Positions 24,701-36,420 of a stretch of 64,000 nucleotides of DNA are shown here, one piece after another (positions within the stretch are counted from its first letter, which is position 1; each line of letters starts with the position of its first letter). The notes beneath the pieces were generated by a model. It was given only the letters and a program-made list of their open reading frames with translations, was not told the origin of the DNA and did no database searches. A program made the translations under genes and the position numbers. Origin of the DNA: Nemopilema nomurai (taxonomy: Eukaryota > Cnidaria > Scyphozoa > Rhizostomeae > Rhizostomatidae); NCBI GenBank assembly GCA_003864495.1, contig ML133376.1, positions 1,054,001-1,118,000 on the forward strand, in the 5' to 3' direction.

Positions 24701-26541
24701 CCATTACAAAGGAAACAAACACACCTTTGTTGATGGAGCGTACACGAAGACCAACTTTTCCACTCTGATCCTTGCAGGCAATTACTTCTCGTATACCTTG
24801 TTTGACTTCAGCTCTCATTAGCCCTGAGTTGAGGTTTCCAGTCACTGGTGCAACCATCCCTCCTGATGAATATGTAGTAACTGGACCAGCATGCTGATAC
24901 TGGATAACAGCCTGAGTGAAATAAAGTCAGTGCTTATAAGGGAAAATGTCAACTTTAGTGCCTGAAATACCTGCTATCTTGAAGATATTTAAAATCTCAC
25001 TATTAATCACTTTAAAACACAAATTATCTTCAAGTGCAGTATATATTTATGTATGTATATCAAAAATACCATTTTCAAGGGGGGAGGGGCTGATTCATAG
25101 GAGCTTATCTAAAATGATCGCTTAATAGTTTGCTTGCTCTGAGGTTTACAGAAATTAGTATGAATTATTCCAACTAAGCCTTCAGATATTATGTTTTCAG
25201 CCTAGATGATCATGGTAGGTTAAGCTATAAAAAGCTTAGAAAGAGACAAATTGAAAATACATTTAGATAACATTAACAAATTGGATAATTTACCTGTCCA
25301 GATTCTGGCATTTCTTTGCTAATAGTGTTTTCATCTATAGGCAAACCCATCCACTCTGTCAGTGATGGGTACAGACTTGATGGCTAAAACAGAAATTATT
25401 AAGGGTTCAGCAACAAGCTCATTGATAAAAAATTGACTATATTTCTACTTCAAAAGGTTAAGATAATACTGTGGAAAGAGTGTTTTCCATTGGTGCTTGG
25501 GTTATTTTCTCACCTTGCTCTTAATACCTATGGAAGTGAAAAATTCATTGCTTGCACTATATTTGTCCTGTTGGAAGATTAAAATTCTCCCAAAGCAGCA
25601 AAGAGAAGCAGAAAATGTAATTTTACTGTTAAGGATAAGAACCATAAATGGTTTAAATTGAAATTCCTAATTTCCTCTCAATTTCTTAAAGTTGCTGGTT
25701 ATATATAGTTCAGATCATTAACCATTCTTTACAATGAAATATGCATCCTATGAATAAAAACCAACTTACTGCTGAAGCTTGAGTTGGGGCTTGTGGCATT
25801 ATCTGTTGTGGCACTTGCTGCTGTTGTGCTTGACCTTGCGCAACCTGGGCCTGGAAAAACCAACACGGAATTGATAGGCTTTTAAGCTCTAAAGCTTTGG
25901 TTACTGAGGCCTTGAAGGATTCAAGTGATCTTGAGTTCCTTGTTTAAACCGACAACTCATTCCAAATTGTTTGCGACCGTTGGAACATAAGGAGTACTCA
26001 AAACAGTTAATTTGCGCTGCTGCTGGTACTAGGGGTACTGCCTGCTTCTAGGCAGATTGTCGGACATAAGCGAGTATATATAACAGTTAATATCTAAGCG
26101 AATTACTGCATGCCCTATAGCCTTTCAGCATTTAGAATCTAAAGTTTTTTTCGAAAAAAAGATAACGTCCATTCCTTAATGCCATGAACGCACATTGAAA
26201 CTTACTAAAGCTCGAAATACGTCTCTTGAATATCAGAATTTAATTCTGAGAAAACGCAGACATCCTCAGACTAAAAATCCATAACAAAAATTCATTTCTT
26301 CAGGAAAGTTGACAATAATGCATAGGTAAAGGAATCTAAACAGCATTCGTTTGACACAACGCCATTTTTTTGGTTTCTCGATGTTGACCGTGCCTGCTTG
26401 TTATGCCCAAGTGCTGATGCTGCAACAGAGCTTCGGGAAGCGGGCCTAAGCGCAACCTTTTTTACGCACAAATTCAAATTTTGCACTAACCTGTGCCAGC
26501 TGATCAACTTTCATATCTTCCAATGTTGGGTAAAGCGACAT
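21775..26541 (-). CDS. SDCBP: Syntenin, tandem-PDZ adaptor protein
   Basis: Complete 8-exon gene, 300 aa (human syntenin-1 has 298). Exons, 5' to 3' on the minus strand: 26491-26541, 25770-25850, 25294-25383, 24550-24911, 23437-23544, 22976-23039, 22698-22789, 21775-21829. All phases join and the length is divisible by three. The N-terminus ([17 protein letters not shown]) opens the family. LYPxL motifs lie at residues 3-7 and about 48-52; in vertebrates these bind ALIX during endosomal budding and exosome formation. A Gln/Ala/Pro-rich linker separates them. PDZ1 is about residues 110-190 with loop KVGLRV and the downstream motif [17 protein letters not shown]2 follows directly with loop [22 protein letters not shown] and [11 protein letters not shown]. 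The C-terminus MDHSIPDI matches the family's end. The family acts at plasma and endosomal membranes, binding syndecan tails and PIP2. A miniature element sits in the last intron. Confidence 0.96.
22157..22526. mobile_element. Tc1/mariner-like MITE in the last syntenin intron
   Basis: The ends are inverted: ATGCTTTGATAAAA at the left and, on the other strand at the right, ATGCTTTGATTAAA. Both ends are flanked by TA, the target duplication of Tc1/mariner elements. Inside the left end are degenerate direct repeats of the type AAATGCCCC (22170-22260). There is no coding frame. The insertion lies between exons 22698-22789 and 21775-21829. Confidence 0.6.
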
Positions 26542-26984
26542 ATTGACGACCTTTGTGGGAAAAATGAAAACTGTTTCCTCTTTAGGACGATGGTCTGTAT
26601 ATCCCTCCGACTTCCTAATAACTTGCAGGCAAACCCTTCTCAGTTTTATCTCCTGCGCAGATCATATGATCTAAAACATTGCGTCACCAGCCAGTTATAG
26701 TCAAATACGTCAAAACCGCCCCCGAGTGAAATCATGATGACTGTGGTGAAATGGCCAAATGTGATTCACCTAGGGAGAAATGTCTTGTCACCAAGGAAAT
26801 GTTACTCGACAAGCGACGAAAAAACATGGAATGGATTGTGGAAAATAGTATTCAGTTCATCTAGGAACACAGTTCATCTGCCTTAATTAATGAGAGAGTG
26901 ACAAAAACTGCGGGCAGCCTTGTGTCTTTGGTAGCAAATTTAATTTGTGCAATTAGCATCATTTAACTCTAACTTCTTCCTGAA
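26542..26984. other. Region upstream of syntenin, no gene seen
   Basis: This interval between the syntenin start codon and a candidate plus-strand start at 26985 would have to serve as a shared divergent promoter if both starts are real. I do not recognise a strong core promoter motif. Confidence 0.3.
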
Positions 26985-27034
26985 ATGGTAGTAAAAAAAG
27001 CTCGACTGCACGATCACAAGGGTACATCTGACAG
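26985..27034 (+). CDS. Candidate first exon of an unrecognised gene
   Basis: ATG followed by 16 codons (MVVKKARLHDHKGTSD) plus two bases, ending at a GTAATT donor. An NRF-1-like GCGCAGGCGCA string at about 27105 lies downstream in what would be intron 1. The exon ends in phase 2, while the next confident exon (29409-29477) needs phase 1, so at least one exon would be missing between them. It is supported only by the open frame and the donor. Confidence 0.2.
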
Positions 27035-27639
27035 GTAATTACTTGGAGGGAAGTTTGAAAAAATAAACAACGAAGATGCAGCGGTTGACATCAATGTTCT
27101 AGGCGCAGGCGCACCTAGTTCTCGTAACTAATTGGTTTGGACAGACCATTTCGTCATCGCAATGTGTTATGCTTAGCTGTGCTTTGATTGGGTAAGCCCA
27201 TTGCGCAAGGTACATAGCAGAGTGATTCCAGTATCACCGCAATTTGCACGTGTAAAAATTGCTGAAAAGGTATCTCATTGCCCAAAATATTGATCCAATC
27301 CATTTATCCAAAGATTATGCAAAACTAGTAGAAGACCAGCCCTCATAGCTCCATTGCCCGGGCTTAACCCCTTCTGTAGAAATAGAGTTGCCTCTTTAAA
27401 AACTACACCCTAAACAAATTAGACATGTTAGCGACAGGAGCCTCGAAACGAGACAGAAGAATGACGTCATTCAAAACCAAGCACAAGTTGAAACTTTGAA
27501 GGAGCGGACACTTGAAACAAACGTTGTCGACGGACTGATTTGCGAAAACCACTCGCCATCCTTCGTGTGCTTTTCTGACACTCCTAGGACAATCTCTAGG
27601 ACGGGGTTCGCAAAAGATGAAGGAAAGAGGCAACCCCGT

Positions 27640-29400
27640 CTCAAAATGCTCTAAAAGAGAAAAAAATGTTCAAAGTGCACTCTCATACATTCATGGAGCT
27701 TATCTATATGTGACAAGTCGTATTAAGAAATGCATGCTTTAGAAATGCAACGGTTATGCCATAGATGTGATCCGTTGCGGTAAGTAAAAATAAGTAAACT
27801 AGAACCCATAGATAAGAGAAAAATGCAACACTGCCTGATGTTTTAAGGAATTTGGTACTATTTTTGACATTGATTTGAAACAAAGTATAATGTTATTTGA
27901 AAAGTCAGAAAAAATACGATGCCGGTGAATCCTCACTATATAAATTACTGTCCTGATGATATTGTGAGTGAAAGAAGGTTGTGCTTTGTGTAACAAATTT
28001 GATCTGACTTTTACTGCATTGGACATATCTTTAGTGTGAGTTTCACATGGAATATGTCAAGTACTGGAGAATGGGCTCTAGTGCTGGAGTCTGGATTCTT
28101 TCATTCCGTTTCGCGTGTATCGTTTCTGAGGATATGTCAAGTTTATAGTTACGAATCATTGTCTCTCTCTGTGCTTCACAGAATACAGCTTTTAAGGATC
28201 AAATCATCAAAACAAAGCCTTTGCAAATATAATGCCCCAGAAAGTCGAAGTAGACCCAAAGCTAGTTAAGCAGGAAAACCAGAAAAATGTTTACACTCGC
28301 TCGCTACAAAACAATGCGTGAAGCTTTTTTGGTGGCAGTACAACCCGTCATTTTCAGATTCTTTTGCAGGACTGAGTACATCACAGCAGCGCAGCAAAAA
28401 TCTCATCTTAATTTGCTTCTAACTCAAGACAGGTTTCGAGGCTCGCACTCTTTTAAAACACGTCCTGTAATATATATTTTATATTTTAAATGTTTTCCTT
28501 CAGAAGTCATAAAAACTATTGTAATTTTTGCTGCTGTTTTTACCATCTAATTGTTAAGTTAGATAATATCCACTTTCACACTCGGAGCAACGGTATCGGG
28601 AAACGGTTTGTCCGTGTTGCCAGGCCTAAATAATATATGTATGTCACTCTCTGGCTTTATCTTGCTATTTTTTGCGTTTGAATTATAATCATGCCAACTA
28701 TTAATCATTTTAGCTATTGACCAGGTTGACTAGCGTAGTGTAGTTGGGTTTTGTGTAACTCTCATTCATATTTAGCCAGCTCAGCTTACTTCTCATAACT
28801 CATGTTTGAAGGATTTTACCCTAGGCAGGATGCAAAAAGCAGCTAAACTTTCCAATAAACAATAAGAAAAGATAGACATGTTTCCTGCTGTTGTTTAAAA
28901 TGCAAAGACCACAGGGAAACCACAACATCATTTTTGGTACCAATGAAAATTATACCTTCTTAATCCCTTGTGCTGTCTTTCTGTTTTTTACAAGTAATTT
29001 CCTAGTTTTATTATGCAACGATTTTTTAATGTTATGGTAACGCTTTCATTAGTTCATTTTTTGACTTGGTTCAAGTATTTCAGTCTGGTGAGTTTAGCTA
29101 TAGGTGTATTCAGATGGTGAATTATTAGCATGCTTAACCTTAGATGGATACCAGAAATTTCACTTTGCTGCCAAAAAGGCACTAACAATATGGTTATTGC
29201 TTCCTAGCGCAAAACCCGAGTATTGATTCGCCCTGACAATGACATGGAGTTTCTTGGCTAACTAAACTTCTTGTACGTCCTTTTGACCCCTGAACCATGC
29301 AAATGAAGCTCAGTCACCCTATGGCCTCTCTGTGTTTTCTTTGGAAACTTTCAATGCGCTTTGAAGCATGAAATACTTTTTATCTGGCAAATTGCCTTTG
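27640..29400. other. No gene seen
   Basis: AT-rich sequence with many short frames but no exon I can tie to a family. It could be intron of the plus-strand gene whose exons appear at 29.4 and 30.0 kb. Confidence 0.3.
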
Positions 29401-29408
29401 TCTTTTAG

Positions 29409-30068
29409 AAACAAAGGTCAACAAAGAACTTTATTCTGTGATGCTGCCCATAGAAGTTGAATCGTGCACCTTTTCAGGTATACTAAAGATTCATGTAGCA
29501 ATGCAAGACTTCAAGTTGAATCTGCCTGATCTAAATGGTGAATCTGCCTGATTTGATTGGTGAATCTGCCTAATATAATTGGTGAATTTACAGGACGAAC
29601 ATGTCAGGTATCTCTTAATTACTATCACCTCGTTTGGCTGGAAGATTTTCACAGTTTTCGAAAATTATTGCCTTGAAAATCGAAAGTAAGTGTGTCCATC
29701 AAAGCTTAGACAAAGTATGGTCTGGCTGCAATTTCTCCTGCCCTCCACTGGTATCACTACCAGCACATGAAAGCGATTCATGGGAACTCAACCAAAACCT
29801 GGGTTCTCCTTTCTTTGACTGTTGCCTCAAAACTGTGTTTTTCCTTTAAGTAGTAAGTTCATTTATATCATCGCAAACTATGAGATAAAACCTGTTCTCT
29901 ACTTTTGTTCTTAAGGAAACTCAAAACAACTTTTTGTCAATGAACAATAATGACTATTGAAACTGATTTGTTTCTCAACAGAAAGGCCAGACCCTGCAAA
30001 GGCCCCTTTGTTGATCAGTGGAGGAGTTAATGTCATTGGAACAGACAACAGTATTACAGTCGTTGCAA
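29409..30068 (+). CDS. Two exons of an unrecognised plus-strand gene
   Basis: Exon 29409-29477 follows a TTTTAG acceptor, ends at a GTATAC donor and reads TKVNKELYSVMLPIEVESCTFS. Exon 29982-30068 follows CTCAACAG, ends at GTAAAC and reads ERPDPAKAPLLISGGVNVI then GTDNSITVVA. The phases match: the first exon ends in phase 1 and the second needs one base, forming the Glu codon. The sequence looks like genuine structured protein, but I cannot assign the family. Further exons upstream and downstream are expected and not identified. The piggyBac element starts 550 bp after the last exon and may lie in the following intron. Confidence 0.42.
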
Positions 30069-30419
30069 GTAAACATTTCTAGCCTTTTTCCATCTTTTTT
30101 TAAAGTAATTGTAACAAACGTCTTCTACATTTCTAATAAACACACCCTTTTGTGTTTTCGTTTGGGGCACAGCAAGCCAAATCGGCAAACCCAATCTGAA
30201 AGTAGCATCGAGTGTATCAAACTTTTTTTCTAGCATCAAGGTGAAAGCAAACAAAAAGTCCACATTTTAAAAGCCCATACTTCATTTTACATATATCTCT
30301 TTTTACAAAAATCTTATTTACAATCTAATGAATGGTACATAATACATAAGAGTTTCGGTTGCCCATTACAGAGATCTACAGTTGACTGCGTGTTTTAAAA
30401 TGTGATTATTCTTACCTGT

Positions 30420-30610
30420 TACAAGGAATGCGGGGTTTCTTTCAAAAATGCGGGGTTTGTTACAAAAAAGAGGCTTTTATTTTTCAAGTTTTCGAACTTT
30501 GACATTATTTCTTGACTCCATTTCAAAATCACACAAAAATTTTTAAAATCGCAGAAAATATTTCAAAATCTCAAATCATATTTCCAAATATCAATAACGA
30601 TTTTCAAATT
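30420..30610. repeat. Degenerate AT-rich ~20-bp repeats, left part
   Basis: Imperfect repetition of a motif like TTTCAAAATCNCNNAAAATA, with two copies of 'atgcggggttt' before it. The same type of sequence resumes at 32400-32720, on the other side of the piggyBac-type element. The element therefore appears to have landed inside one repeat tract. Confidence 0.5.
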
Positions 30611-30614
30611 TTAA

Positions 30615-32395
30615 CCCTTTCAGGCCCGGAATTTTTTGGCTTGCTGAAAAAATTCATTTGTTATGTTTTTGTTGTGTATAAACATTGATAGTGAGGGCAA
30701 AGTATAAAATTTGAAAAATAAACTTGGGGACTGTGAGATCTTGACTTGGGCCATATGGCCCTTCCGGTCACAGAAAGAACGTTCTCCGCCCATACTCATA
30801 TTTATTTAGAACTGTGTATTGAATTCTGCTTAGAAGTTATGATTGACAACATAAAGAAACATAAAAGAACTACAAAAACAAATGTAATTCCATTATTTTA
30901 AATTGAGTTTTTTGGGAAATTTCATTCTCGGTCTTGATTTTTCAGGCAGATAAGTGTTCTGAAAAAACACTCATATTTCAACAATAACATAAATCAGTAT
31001 GAATGAAGGACATTCATTATGTCATCTGTTGATGAAAAAACAACTCTTCACAAAAATCAAGAATGATATGTTAAAACAGTTTCTGTTTTCTGTAATGCAA
31101 AGCCCCTTTTGACACTTCTAACAGCCAATTCTTGTCTTTTCTTTGCACACCATGCATCTAAGTCTATCTGGACGATGCATAGGCCAGTGGTTTCTTGCAT
31201 GATACCTTATGCCAGCTGGTGTGTGTCTTCTGTACATCAGCCATCCATTTATAACAGAAGTTGCAAGGATCTAAATTCTTTTTCAGTATCTTGAACCTGC
31301 TGCAACTCACTACACTAGCAACAGACTCATATCTGGTACTTGTCTCCCAAAACATACATTATTTTGGCATATGTACCACAAACATTCCAAGAAAAATTCC
31401 CAAATAATTTTGGATTTCTCTGAATTTGTGCAATGCTTTCTTTTGCAATATTGTTTTGTGCACTATAGACATTTGTTTGATCTACTCCATCTACCTCAGG
31501 TGTGATCTGTACAGTATGTTCTCTGTTTATTGATAAGGGTTGCTTGTTGGTGTATCTCCATCCTTAGTTGTTTCAGTATCATTGCCTTTACCCTCTTGTA
31601 CAAACTCAATTTCAGAATTTCACTGTTTTCCTCGTTATCATCTTGTTCCTCGCTTTCCTCAAAATCTATCTCTGAATCATATGTCGTATCGCTGACTACA
31701 CTGATAGAATTTTCATCAATAAATTTGCTGGTGGCCATTTGTAAACCCTACGAAAAGGGGTAAAAAGTTGGTAGTACATTTAAAATTTCGTAAAAAAGAC
31801 AAGATTTTCACCGAAACATATCAACAAAAAGCAAGTTTAGTTACCCCGAAGGCCTAGGACAATAGTTGCGGGGCATGAAATTGTCTAAAAATCAAAATAA
31901 ACGAAATATAATGTCATTCTCTTTGAAAAATCAATTTATGGTCGGCTTGCGGTTTAGTTTGGAGCTGAAATTGAACAGCTGATTAGCCGGTGGGCCTATC
32001 AGCTGTTGTTGCTGCCAGAACCTTATGTGACCGGAAGGGCCATATGGCCCAGCGAGTAATTTGAAGAGAAAATGTAGAAAGGTGCAAACAAAACTAAAAT
32101 AAACCATCAAATAACACTGCATGATACCCTAAGTTTGTAAAAATATTTTTTTCCTTTAAGAAAATACGTATCTTCTTACCTTCTCAAGTTAACAAAAATG
32201 TCACTCCAAGCTGAATGCAATCGCCATGACAGACCTTTTTTTCTGTTGTTGCTGCTGCTCCAATTGAATCACGTGAGGAAAGTACAACAACTGAACAACA
32301 TATTGCCTTATTTGTCATTGATTCTAAGGGATCTCCGAATAAAATAAAGGGAAAATGGTCCGCTGGGCCATATGGCCCTTCCGGGCCTGAAAGGG
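30615..32395. mobile_element. piggyBac-type transposon, internally decayed
   Basis: Perfect 17-bp terminal inverted repeats: CCCTTTCAGGCCCGGAA at 30615 and its reverse complement ending at 32395. TTAA flanks both ends (30611-30614 and 32396-32399), the diagnostic target site of the piggyBac superfamily. The palindrome-containing string GGGCCATATGGCCC occurs near 30750, 32040 and 32370. Next to it, CTTCCGGTCAC at the first site is inverted at the second (GTGACCGGAAG). At 1,781 bp it is shorter than autonomous relatives, and its minus-strand reading frame is broken. Confidence 0.85.
31100..31738 (-). pseudogene. Remnant of piggyBac-family transposase
   Basis: On the minus strand, an ATG at 31738 opens an 80-residue frame with a strongly acidic stretch (DSEIDFEESEEQDDNEE), as in piggyBac-family transposase N-termini. 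Further along, at about 31160-31300, a Cys-containing segment (CNFCYKWMADVQ … VSCKKPL) resembles the Cys-rich tail of the family but is interrupted by stops. The DDD catalytic core is absent. The family call rests mainly on the element's ends and TTAA sites. Confidence 0.5.
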
Positions 32396-32399
32396 TTAA

Positions 32400-32720
32400 G
32401 GTATATTTTCAACTTCACAGAATTTATATGAAAATCTTGATATACTCTCAGTACCGAGGGACAAATCATTTCAAAAAATCTCGTACACCTTTTGTGATAA
32501 TCCTATTGTTTTAAAATCCCTGGAAATCCTATTGCTTTCATTGGAATCGCGTACGCTATTTGCAAGAGTGATTTGCCCCTCGCTCAATACAGCGTCATAT
32601 TTTTCGAAAACCCAAAAATTTTTAAATCGCGAAATGAATTCTAAAGTCCTAGATTATTTTTCAAAATCGCTAAATATATTTCGAAATCCTGGAATATTTC
32701 TCTAAAGCTCGAAATAAAAA
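32400..32720. repeat. Degenerate AT-rich ~20-bp repeats, right part
   Basis: Continuation of the repeat seen left of the piggyBac-type element, with motifs like TTTCAAAATCGCTAAATA and TTTCGAAATCCTGGAATA. Copies are diverged and spacing is loose. Confidence 0.45.
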
Positions 32721-32989
32721 AAGCGCGCGAAAATGACCACCCGTCCCTTCGCCAGCACAACATTGCGCATACAGTTTGTTCAACTTGCAGCAAACACAAG
32801 GTTTCAATAGTCTTAATTCAAGCATAGTCGAGGGTTTCCAATTTAGTCATGCAAATATCACAGGGATTCCAATTTATTCATGCAGTTTCGCGCACAGGAA
32901 TTTATTGCTGATAAATCATTTTCTGCAAGGAATGTGGCTGAGAAGAGGTTTATTTATTGAACAGAATCGCCCGGTACCGAAACTTGCAA

Positions 32990-34370
32990 CTAGGAGCAAG
33001 GGTAGAGTTTTTAAAGAAGAGTGGTACAATAAGAAGGATTGGCTCTGCAGTAGCGAAGGTAAGAGCAGTCCTTCTGTTGGCCATGCCTGCTCCTTCGGCC
33101 TGTAGAGTCGGTCCTGGATTAATATGCAAGGTTTCCTGCCAGATTATCAGAAGCATGAACAAGTCTCACATGGAGGCCTATAAAACGTGGAGAACTTCCG
33201 GCGCTTATGGGGCTTCTCAGTAATGTCTGGACACATTTCTGGTGGGGGCGCCTTTCTGGTGTGCAACAGCTTCTTCGCCAAGACTATCCTTATGCTTATT
33301 TTTTCCATTGTGCTGCTCATCATTTAAACCTGGTTTTGTGTCAGTCTGCTTCTTCTGTATCCACAGTTAAGGTCTTTTTGCAATTGTTGGTGCCTTCAGC
33401 TCGTTTCCAAGTTTGAGGCCAAAGATGAAGGAAATTTTAAGATCACACAATATTGAAATACGACATCCAGGTGACACAAGATGGTACTACCGCTCCAACA
33501 CAATAAGTGTCCTGTTTGAAAAATATCTTGTTGATGTTTTGGAATCAATTGTCGACAATCCACATGGTTTTGATGATATTACCCTTACACAGACAAGTTG
33601 GTTGGCTTCTTGGCAAATCTTTTCAGCAAAGTTTTGCAACAATCCACCAACAATCCATTCTTTGTATGGTTTTGCAAAATTGGCAAACAGATCTCACCTA
33701 CGGAATTGGAAAAATATTTTCTAGATTTTCTTGTTGAGATGAGATCTGATGAATCATATGATGGCTGCTTTGCATCAGCAGTGGAAATGATTGCTGAACC
33801 AATAACAAGAGCAGATAAGGAACAAAATTATAAGCTTCAAATTATTGACAACATGGCAAATATATTAAAAGATTGTTTTGCTGATTTCAATAGTTTTGGA
33901 TTCTTCGATCTTGTGAATCCCCATTTTTTCGCAGTGGAAGAATAGTGTACCTGCTGACAAACTGGAGCTTTTGAGAGTGAAATATGGTCCTCTTTTAAAC
34001 ATCCCTACACTGGAACATCAGCTTTTATTTACCTATAGAGATTTGGATTTCCACCAGAGCAATTTACAGGAGCTATTAGGGTACATTAATCGTTTCCATT
34101 TGCAGACAAGCCTTTCTGGGATATACAAGCTTTTGCTGATAAATGTATCAGTTGCAGTGTCCAGTGCATCTGTTGAAAGGTTTTTCTTGTTTGAGAAGGG
34201 TAAAAACCTACCTTCAAAACACAATGGGACAAGAGCGCCTTGGTTGCTTATGGAGAATTTCAGTGCACAAAGATATTCTTAGAGAATTGGAGGAAGATAA
34301 CCGTCTGCAAAGTTCTATTGCAGATAAATTCATCCAAAAGCCAAAGAGATTGAACTTTCTTTTCTAATAA
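32990..34370 (+). pseudogene. hAT-superfamily transposase (TTF/DUF4371-type), frameshifted
   Basis: Overlapping plus frames in family order form one broken protein. A TTF zinc-finger-like segment at about 33010-33105 reads FKEEWYNKKDWLC. The RNase-H-like core has HCAAHHLNLVL at about 33325-33360, then HPGDTRWYYR at about 33455. Middle helices follow at 33600-33945 (EMIAEPITRADKEQNYK) and 33971-34282. The C-terminal hAT dimerisation motif SVAVSSASVERFF is at about 34150-34190, and its tail (MGQERLGCLWRI) continues in another frame. At least four frame changes are needed, so no intact transposase can be made. I did not find convincing terminal inverted repeats. Confidence 0.8.
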
Positions 34371-34453
34371 ATAATATTTAACTGAACAGAAGTACCAGAA
34401 TTTTTCAAAGACTGTGTCTAAGCTAAATTTGAGGCTATTGATTGATTGCAATA

Positions 34454-34651
34454 TGCTGATCAAAGAATTATCTTGAGACAGAGATGAGAACTATCTTATT
34501 TTATTATAACTTGTTGCTGATCAAAGAAATATCTTGAGGCAGAGATGAGAACTAGTTTCTTGTTTTATTATAACTTGTTGCTGATCAAAGAAATATCTTG
34601 AGACAGAGATAAGAACTATCTTACTTTATTATAACTTGTTACTGATCAAAG
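34454..34651. repeat. ~62-bp tandem repeat, three copies plus a partial
   Basis: Copies begin TGCTGATCAAAGAA at 34454, 34515, 34579 and, partially, at 34640 (spacings 61, 64 and 61). They are nearly identical, which suggests recent expansion. They lie just downstream of the hAT remnant. Confidence 0.9.
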
Positions 34652-34659
34652 ATGCCCCA

Positions 34660-35860
34660 ACACTAGGGGCACGATGGGGGGGACTGGGGGGACGTGTCAA
34701 TTTTGTAATTGGTCTTAATTCGAGGAGAAAACGGGGGGAGGGGGTGAGATCTTCATGAGGTACTTTCATTTCCCCTGAAACTTTATGTTTTAGAAACTGC
34801 CACTTTGGATTAGGCAAAATTAATTGATTAAGAAAATTGTCGAAAAACATCAATATTTCTTCTAAGTTATCTTTTGTTGAATGCCGTCATACTGAAACAG
34901 AATGATGTGCCCATGCAATGGACCAGATGGTGAATCAGATTTGGAATGCTTCAGACGGGAGCTCTACTCTCCTTAGCAGCTTTACCATAATGTGTTCCCA
35001 TTAAAAGCCATGGGAGAAACTTGAGTGTGATCTAGGGATGTGTCATTGTTGTTGCTGTTGTTGATGCTTTCTTATGCACGTCCGTCTTCTTTAAACCAGA
35101 ACAGCAAAAAAGGATTGATTTGTAATGTGTGACCTCCACTTCCGGCCTCACAGGAGAAATGTGCTCTCGAAACTTTCGACCTTTGGCAAGTGTAAAACGC
35201 AGATCATGCAGGTTAATAAAAAGGTAGGTTAAATCGCGCGGGTCAACGGATCAAATTGGGCATGGGGTCCTCGGCTTGCAGCCTATTGACATCCTGAGTT
35301 TCTCGCACGTTTCTGCAACGACATCTTCGTGTTTTCCATCATTCACATTCCACATACAATTTTTGGTAACGTTGTGGCGGTGGAAATACATTTTTGGTAA
35401 TATTCTCTTAATAAAAAAGGACGGTTTTGGTAAGAAAAACTTTTAAAAAACACCGAGGGTTGATTGGCATAAAGAATATCAATGGAACACCATGTAGAAT
35501 CCTAGAATTAGACGGTAGACAAATTTATTCAAAAAAATAATATATTTTCATGTGAAAAAATAATATATTTTCCCCCAGCTGACCAACCGATGGACTAAAA
35601 TAGGTCCTCAGAAAAGGAGGGTATGGGACTTGTTATTAGAGAAGGGTCAGTATGCTAATAAACACGGTGTTAATTAAAGTGTCTCTCCTTAAGTTAGGAC
35701 CCCTTAATAACATATCTGTACTGGTAGTTGGAGCAAGAGAGGCGATTCATATCATATAAAGTTTTACTCGAACAAGAAGAGATGATTGTATTGAGTGCCA
35801 GAAGATGATTGTATTGCTGGCAAAAATACTGTCTTGTTTAAAAATTTTCGACCTCCTAGC
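34660..35860. other. No gene seen
   Basis: It includes a G-rich tract at about 34672-34745 and a small GTT/GCT repeat near 35045. There is no supported exon. Confidence 0.4.
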
Positions 35861-36420
35861 TATGCAAGAACTAGCACAGCTGCTTGAAAATAACTCTGAA
35901 CAGAAGTTGACAGCAGAGTTCAACTCTGACAGCAGAACAAGCCTGCGTCGGCATTGATAAGCTGTATGTTCGTCTGCAAGAGCTCCGCTCAGATGAAGAG
36001 TTTCAGCATCTGGTAAGAAAAGTCACTTCTTTACCAGGTGCGAAAAAGCTCGATGAAGAGAGCGCTGCCAAGAGAAAGCGAACAGCACCAAATACTCTCG
36101 CAGACTTTGTAACGTATCGCCAAGCTCCAACTGATGAAGAACCGCTTCGACCAGAAAGATCTTTTATAACCTTTTCAGTATAAACAAGTGCTTAATTAGT
36201 GGAGTCAATAAAGAAGCCATTCAGAATGATAAGGAGAAGCTGGCCGACCTCATCAACTTACCTGCTTTGACAGAAGAGCTTAAAAAGCCACATACTTAAA
36301 AATCTACAAAAAAAGCTACCATACCAATTAAGAAGGTAACAAAGTTAGAAACCTTTTCTTTAATCATGAATTCAAAGGAATGCCTTAAAGCTAAAACAGA
36401 TGTCACGAGAAAATAATGAT
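35860..36420 (+). pseudogene. Second hAT-type transposase fragment
   Basis: A plus-strand frame at about 35960-36180 reads SDEEFQHLVRKVTSL, then AKRKRTAPNTLADFV. This resembles the linker of DUF4371/hAT-type transposases, where an acidic helix precedes a basic RKR-x-P segment. A following segment in another frame (NKEAIQNDKEKLADLI) may continue it. Stops and frame changes show decay. It might be a displaced piece of the hAT copy at 33 kb or a second insertion. Confidence 0.4.
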
